This document shows positions 6,787 to 10,041 of a stretch of DNA of 10,041 bases, piece by piece. Within the stretch, counting starts at the first letter, position 1. Every line of letters begins with the position of its first letter. The position numbers and the translations under genes are program-made. Origin of the DNA: JANLYQ01 sp031365725 (lineage in GTDB: Bacteria; Actinomycetota; Actinomycetes; JACCUZ01); NCBI GenBank assembly GCA_031365725.1, contig JANLYQ010000023.1, positions 1 to 10,041 of the forward strand. The letters run 5' to 3'. Under the pieces are notes generated by a model. It worked only from the letters and a program-made list of their open reading frames with translations. It was not told the DNA's origin and made no database searches.

Positions 6787-7818
6787 ATGGGTTTCAGCAT
6801 GTCGTTCATCGGCCGGGACATGGCCGTCGACCTCGGCACGGCCAACACGCTGGTGTACGTCCGCGGCAAGGGGATCGTGCTCAACGAGCCCTCGGTGGTC
6901 GCGATCAACACCGACACCGGCGGCATCGTCGCGGTGGGTGCCGAGGCGAAGAAGATGATCGGCCGGACCCCCGGCAACATCGTGGCGATCCGGCCGCTCA
7001 AGGACGGCGTGATCGCCGACTTCGACACCACCGAGCGCATGCTCCGCTATTTCATCCAGCAGGTGCACAAGCGCCGCTACCTTGCCAAGCCGCGCATCAT
7101 CGTCTGCGTGCCCAGCGGCATCACCGGCGTCGAGCAGCGCGCGGTCAAGGACGCCGGCTACGCGGCCGGTGCCCGCAAGGTGCACATCATCGAGGAGCCG
7201 ATGGCCGCCGCGATCGGCGCCGGGCTCCCGGTGCACGAGCCCACCGGCAACATGGTCGTCGACATCGGTGGCGGCACCACCGAGGTCGCGGTGATCTCCC
7301 TCGGCGGCATCGTGACCAGCCAGTCGATCCGGACCGGCGGCGACGAGCTCGACCAGGCGATCATCACCTACGTGAAGAAGGAGTACTCGCTCATGCTGGG
7401 CGAGCGCACGGCGGAGGAGATCAAGATGGCGATCGGCTCGGCATTCCCCTCGCCGGAGGAGCCGCACGCCGAGATCCGCGGCCGCGACCTGGTCTCGGGC
7501 CTGCCCAAGACCATCGTGGTCAGCGCCGAGGAGATCCGCCGCGCCGTCGAGGAGCCGGTCAACTCCATCGTCGACGCCGTCAAGACCACCCTCGACAAGT
7601 GCCCGCCCGAGCTGTCCGGCGACATCATGGACCGCGGCATCGACATCACCGGCGGGGGAGCGCTGCTGAAGGGACTCGACGAGCGTCTTCGGCACGAGAC
7701 CGGCATGCCGATCCACCTCACTGACCGGCCGCTGGACTCGGTGGCCCTGGGTTCCGGCAAGTGCGTGGAGGAGTTCGAGGCGCTGCAGCAGGTGCTGCAC
7801 GCCGAGCCCCGGCACTGA
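6787..7818 (+). CDS. mreB: rod shape-determining protein MreB (bacterial actin)
   Basis: Actin-like ATPase that forms membrane-associated filaments directing the peptidoglycan elongation machinery (in Streptomyces mainly in sporulation). The 343 residues carry phosphate-1 DLGTANT (15-21), phosphate-2 DIGGGTTE (159-166), the connecting segment EEPMAAAIGAGLP, and the adenosine loop DITGGGALLKGLD (from 286). ATG 6787 is chosen because GGAAGG (6774-6779) lies 7 nt upstream; an internal ATG at 6799 starts MSFIGRD, the more usual MreB N-terminus, and cannot be excluded. An upstream in-frame GTG at 6715 is rejected. First gene of the mreB-mreC-mreD-PBP2 block; a possible -10 lies upstream in the ndk-mreB gap. 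Confidence 0.98.
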   Translation: MGFSMSFIGRDMAVDLGTANTLVYVRGKGIVLNEPSVVAINTDTGGIVAVGAEAKKMIGRTPGNIVAIRPLKDGVIADFDTTERMLRYFIQQVHKRRYLAKPRIIVCVPSGITGVEQRAVKDAGYAAGARKVHIIEEPMAAAIGAGLPVHEPTGNMVVDIGGGTTEVAVISLGGIVTSQSIRTGGDELDQAIITYVKKEYSLMLGERTAEEIKMAIGSAFPSPEEPHAEIRGRDLVSGLPKTIVVSAEEIRRAVEEPVNSIVDAVKTTLDKCPPELSGDIMDRGIDITGGGALLKGLDERLRHETGMPIHLTDRPLDSVALGSGKCVEEFEALQQVLHAEPRH

Positions 7819-7846
7819 GCCACCAGCCACCAGCCACCAGCCACCG
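7819..7846 (+). repeat. four tandem heptamers between mreB and mreC
   Basis: Directly after the mreB stop GCCACCA is repeated three times (7819-7839) followed by GCCACCG (7840-7846), and a related GCCACCT occurs at 7850-7856. This fills much of the 55-nt mreB-mreC spacer. It is a simple-sequence tract with potential to change length by slippage; no coding or hairpin role is apparent. Confidence 0.9.
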
Positions 7847-7873
7847 CCTGCCACCTGACTCCCCACGGACCTC

Positions 7874-8800
7874 ATGAACCATGACGGACGACGCGCCCGG
7901 TTGCTGCTCGCGCTGCTGCTGGTGACCAGCGTCGCCCTGATCGCCATCGACAACCGCGGGGGATCGCAGTCACCGCTGGCCGGTCTGCGCTCGGCCGCTG
8001 CCGCTGCCTTCGGGCCGGTCGAGCGGGTGGCCGCTGCGGTGGCCTCGCCGGTCGGTGACGCGGTGCACAGCATGGGCAGCCTCGGCAACGACAAGGCCCG
8101 CGCCGACCGCCTGGCCGCCCGCAACCAGAGCCTGCTGCGTGAGCTGCGCACGACAACTCTGGACCGCAACCGGGTCGCGGAGCTCGACCGGCTCCTGCAC
8201 CTGGCAGGTGCCGGTCGCTATCGCATCGTGCCGGCCAGGGTGATCGCGGTCGGGTCCGCCCAGAGCTTTGCCTGGACCGTCACCCTCGACGCCGGCAGCC
8301 ACGACGGCCTGCGCCCGGACATGACCGTGGTCAACGGCGATGGTCTTGTCGGGCGGGTCACCACGGTCGGCCCGACCACCGCCACCGTGCTGCTCGCCGT
8401 CGACCCCGAGTCCTCGGTCGGTGCCCGGCTCGAAGCCACCATGCAGGTCGGCTTCACCACCGGTCAGGGCGTCAGCACCGGCAGCGGCCTGGACCTGCAG
8501 CTGCTCGACAGCCAGTCGACGGTCTCCCCGGGCGACCGGCTGGTGACTTTCGGCTCCCAGGGCGCCGCGCCCTACGTCCCGGGGGTGCCGATCGGTCGGG
8601 TCGTCTCGGTGCAGGGCACTCCCGGCTCGCAGACCCGATCGGCCGTGGTCAAGCCGTTCGTCGACTTCACCGCCCTCGACCTGGTCGGCGTCGTCGTCGA
8701 GCCGCCGCGTCGCGACCCGCGCGACGCCGTGCTGCCCCCGGCCCCGAGCAGCGCGCCCGCCCCCGTCGTGACCGTCACCGTCACCGCGGCCCCCCACTGA
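7874..8800 (+). CDS. mreC: rod shape-determining protein MreC
   Basis: Bitopic membrane protein that couples MreB to PBP2 and activates the elongation machinery. The 308 residues show a short basic N-terminus, one transmembrane segment at about 9-26, a region with coiled-coil character at about 74-108 (NDKARADRLAARNQSLLREL and on), and the beta-rich periplasmic-side domain with typical GLVGRVTTVGPTTATVLL and VSPGDRLVTFGSQG segments. A Pro/Ala-rich tail (about 285-300) ends in alternating Val/Thr residues. ATG 7874 is the first in-frame start giving a proper membrane anchor; only a weak GGA precedes it, so translation may depend on coupling with mreB across the 55-nt spacer. The stop is 1 nt before mreD. 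Confidence 0.95.
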   Translation: MNHDGRRARLLLALLLVTSVALIAIDNRGGSQSPLAGLRSAAAAAFGPVERVAAAVASPVGDAVHSMGSLGNDKARADRLAARNQSLLRELRTTTLDRNRVAELDRLLHLAGAGRYRIVPARVIAVGSAQSFAWTVTLDAGSHDGLRPDMTVVNGDGLVGRVTTVGPTTATVLLAVDPESSVGARLEATMQVGFTTGQGVSTGSGLDLQLLDSQSTVSPGDRLVTFGSQGAAPYVPGVPIGRVVSVQGTPGSQTRSAVVKPFVDFTALDLVGVVVEPPRRDPRDAVLPPAPSSAPAPVVTVTVTAAPH

Positions 8801-8801
8801 C

Positions 8802-9317
8802 ATGGCCCCCGCCCGCATCGCTCTCGCTGCCGCCCTCGTCGTGGTGGCGACGGCGCTCCAGGTGACCGTGCCCGCCCAGCTCGGGCTGCCCGGCGCCACC
8901 CCCGACGTCGTGCTGCTGGTCGTGGTCGCTCTCGCGCTGGCCCACGGGCCGGGCTTCGGGCTGGCCACCGGCTTCAGCGCCGGGCTGCTGCTCGACGTCG
9001 TGCCGCCGGCTGCGCACGAGATCGGTCGCTGGGCGCTGGTGCTCACCCTGGTGGGCTACCTCGCCGGACTGGCGCGCCTCGACACCCGCCGGTCGGTGGT
9101 CGTGCCGCTGATCGTGGTCGCTGCTGCTTCGGCCGGGTCGTTGCTCGCCTACGCCGGTCTCGGAGCCCTCATCGGCGACCCGAGTGTCACCTGGGCGCGG
9201 GTCGACGAGCTGATGCCCACCGCCGTGCTGTACGACGTGGTGCTCAGCGCCTTCGTGCTCCCCGGCGTGCTCACGCTGGTGCAGCGGGCCGAGCCCGACC
9301 AGGTGGCTTTCCCGTGA
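8802..9317 (+). CDS. mreD: rod shape-determining protein MreD
   Basis: Integral membrane partner of MreC and PBP2 in the rod complex. The 171 residues are hydrophobic with about five or six membrane segments (near 5-25, 34-66, 78-95, 99-122, 138-160) and the short polar loops and conserved-looking GFGLATGFSAGLLLD segment expected for MreD (which resembles GxxxGxxxGLLxD in the family). ATG 8802 lies 1 nt after the mreC stop without a strong ribosome binding site, implying coupling. Its stop overlaps the GTG of the PBP2 gene. Identification rests on topology and position between mreC and PBP2, because MreD sequences are poorly conserved. Confidence 0.92.
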   Translation: MAPARIALAAALVVVATALQVTVPAQLGLPGATPDVVLLVVVALALAHGPGFGLATGFSAGLLLDVVPPAAHEIGRWALVLTLVGYLAGLARLDTRRSVVVPLIVVAAASAGSLLAYAGLGALIGDPSVTWARVDELMPTAVLYDVVLSAFVLPGVLTLVQRAEPDQVAFP

Positions 9318-10041
9318 GCGACCGGAGCCGGTTGCGGCTCGTCGTGGTGCAGGTGCTGGTGGTGTCGCTGCTGGTCACGCTGCTCGGCCGGCTGTGGTAC
9401 CTCCAGGTCTATGCCACCGCCGACTACCGCTCGGCCGCCGCCGAGAACGGCACCCGGTCCATCGTGACCCCGGCAGCACGCGGCATGATCCTCGACTCGC
9501 GAGGTCGGCCACTGGCCCGCAACCGCACGGCGCTGGTCGTCTCGATCAGCCGCACCGAGATGCTGCACCAACGTGACGGCGGGCGCGCCCTGGTCGCCAA
9601 GGTCGCCGCGGTGATCCACCAGCCGGTGGCCATGGTGTGGGACAAGACCCGGCTCTGCGGGTCGGAGGGGGCACCTCCGGCGCCGCGCTGCTTCAACGGA
9701 TCGCCGTACCAACCGATCCCGGTGACCGACGAGGCCTCGACAGCGATGGCCCTGCAGATCATGGAACGCCGTGAGGACTTCCCCGGCGTGACTGCCGAGC
9801 TCACGGCCGTGCGCGACTATCCGCAGCCACTGGGCGCCAACGCCGCGCACGAGCTGGGCTATCTCGGCCCGGTCACCGACAAGGAGCTCGCGCAGCGCAG
9901 CGCGGGGGCCGGCGCGGGCGTACGCAACGAACGAGTCTTGCAACGCACCGACCTGATCGGGCGCACCGGCCTGGAGAGGCAGTACGACGACGCGCTGCGC
10001 GGCTCGTCGGGCATCAAGACGTTGACCGTCGACCACCAGGG
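9314..10041 (+). CDS. mrdA: penicillin-binding protein 2 (elongation-specific transpeptidase), 3' end cut by window
   Basis: Class B PBP that cross-links peptidoglycan during elongation together with RodA and MreBCD. The GTG at 9314 overlaps the mreD stop (GTGA), so translation is probably coupled. The frame stays open to the window end, giving 242 complete codons. Residues 1-8 are basic; 9-30 form the signal-anchor (LVVVQVLVVSLLVTLLGRLW). The PBP dimerisation domain begins with AARGMILDSRGRPLARN (54-70) and includes the typical DLIGRTGLERQYDDALRG segment close to the edge. Two cysteines, 115 and 126, flank a Pro-rich insertion (GSEGAPPAPR) in the extracytoplasmic region. The catalytic transpeptidase domain (SxxK, SxN, KTG) lies beyond the window, so activity cannot be judged. 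A rodA/ftsW-type gene is expected next. Confidence 0.94.
   Translation, partial: MSDRSRLRLVVVQVLVVSLLVTLLGRLWYLQVYATADYRSAAAENGTRSIVTPAARGMILDSRGRPLARNRTALVVSISRTEMLHQRDGGRALVAKVAAVIHQPVAMVWDKTRLCGSEGAPPAPRCFNGSPYQPIPVTDEASTAMALQIMERREDFPGVTAELTAVRDYPQPLGANAAHELGYLGPVTDKELAQRSAGAGAGVRNERVLQRTDLIGRTGLERQYDDALRGSSGIKTLTVDHQ

Noticed and set aside
6598..8169. 523-codon minus-strand ORF antisense to mreB and mreC
   Set aside because: It is a shadow frame of two clearly recognised genes; its apparent Gly/Trp repeat merely reads the heptamer tract at 7819-7846 backwards.

Overview
The window is high-G+C, densely packed actinobacterial chromosome. The gene contents and order (clpX, valS, folC, DUF4233, ndk, mreB, mreC, mreD, PBP2) match the conserved clpX-to-mre block of Streptomyces and relatives. 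The type of valyl-tRNA synthetase and the general look of the proteins suggest Nocardioidaceae or a related family of Propionibacteriales. That placement is inference from remembered family patterns; no search was possible.

Layout. Positions 1-819 (+) hold the 3' two thirds of clpX, the unfoldase of the ClpXP protease. A convergent minus-strand gene at 862-1683 encodes an unrecognised single-pass membrane protein. Positions 1684-1895 are non-coding and contain a 31-nt-period tandem repeat plus one inverted copy of its core, forming a 15-bp inverted repeat. valS follows on the minus strand (1896-4502) and encodes an archaeal/Rickettsia-like ValRS rather than the E. coli/Mycobacterium form. A gap of only 42 bp separates the valS and folC start codons; it carries two back-to-back -10 elements placed for leaderless transcripts in both directions. 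The plus strand then runs without interruption: folC (4545-5915), a 4-TM DUF4233 protein overlapping folC by 4 nt (5912-6229), ndk (6241-6654), mreB (6787-7818), mreC (7874-8800), mreD (8802-9317), and the start of the elongation-specific transpeptidase PBP2 (9314 to window end, overlapping mreD by 4 nt).

How the genes fit together. mreB-mreC-mreD-PBP2 is the rod-complex/cell-wall elongation operon: MreB is the actin-like scaffold, MreC and MreD link it to the periplasmic-side transpeptidase. folC (folate polyglutamylation) and ndk (NTP balancing) are housekeeping genes that habitually sit upstream in Actinobacteria.

The least ordinary part is 820-4544. valS and the unknown membrane gene run opposite to the surrounding block, a repeat cluster with competing stems lies between them, and the valS/folC junction is an unusually tight divergent leaderless promoter pair. 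I see no defence, phage, CRISPR, tRNA or insertion-sequence signature anywhere in the window.
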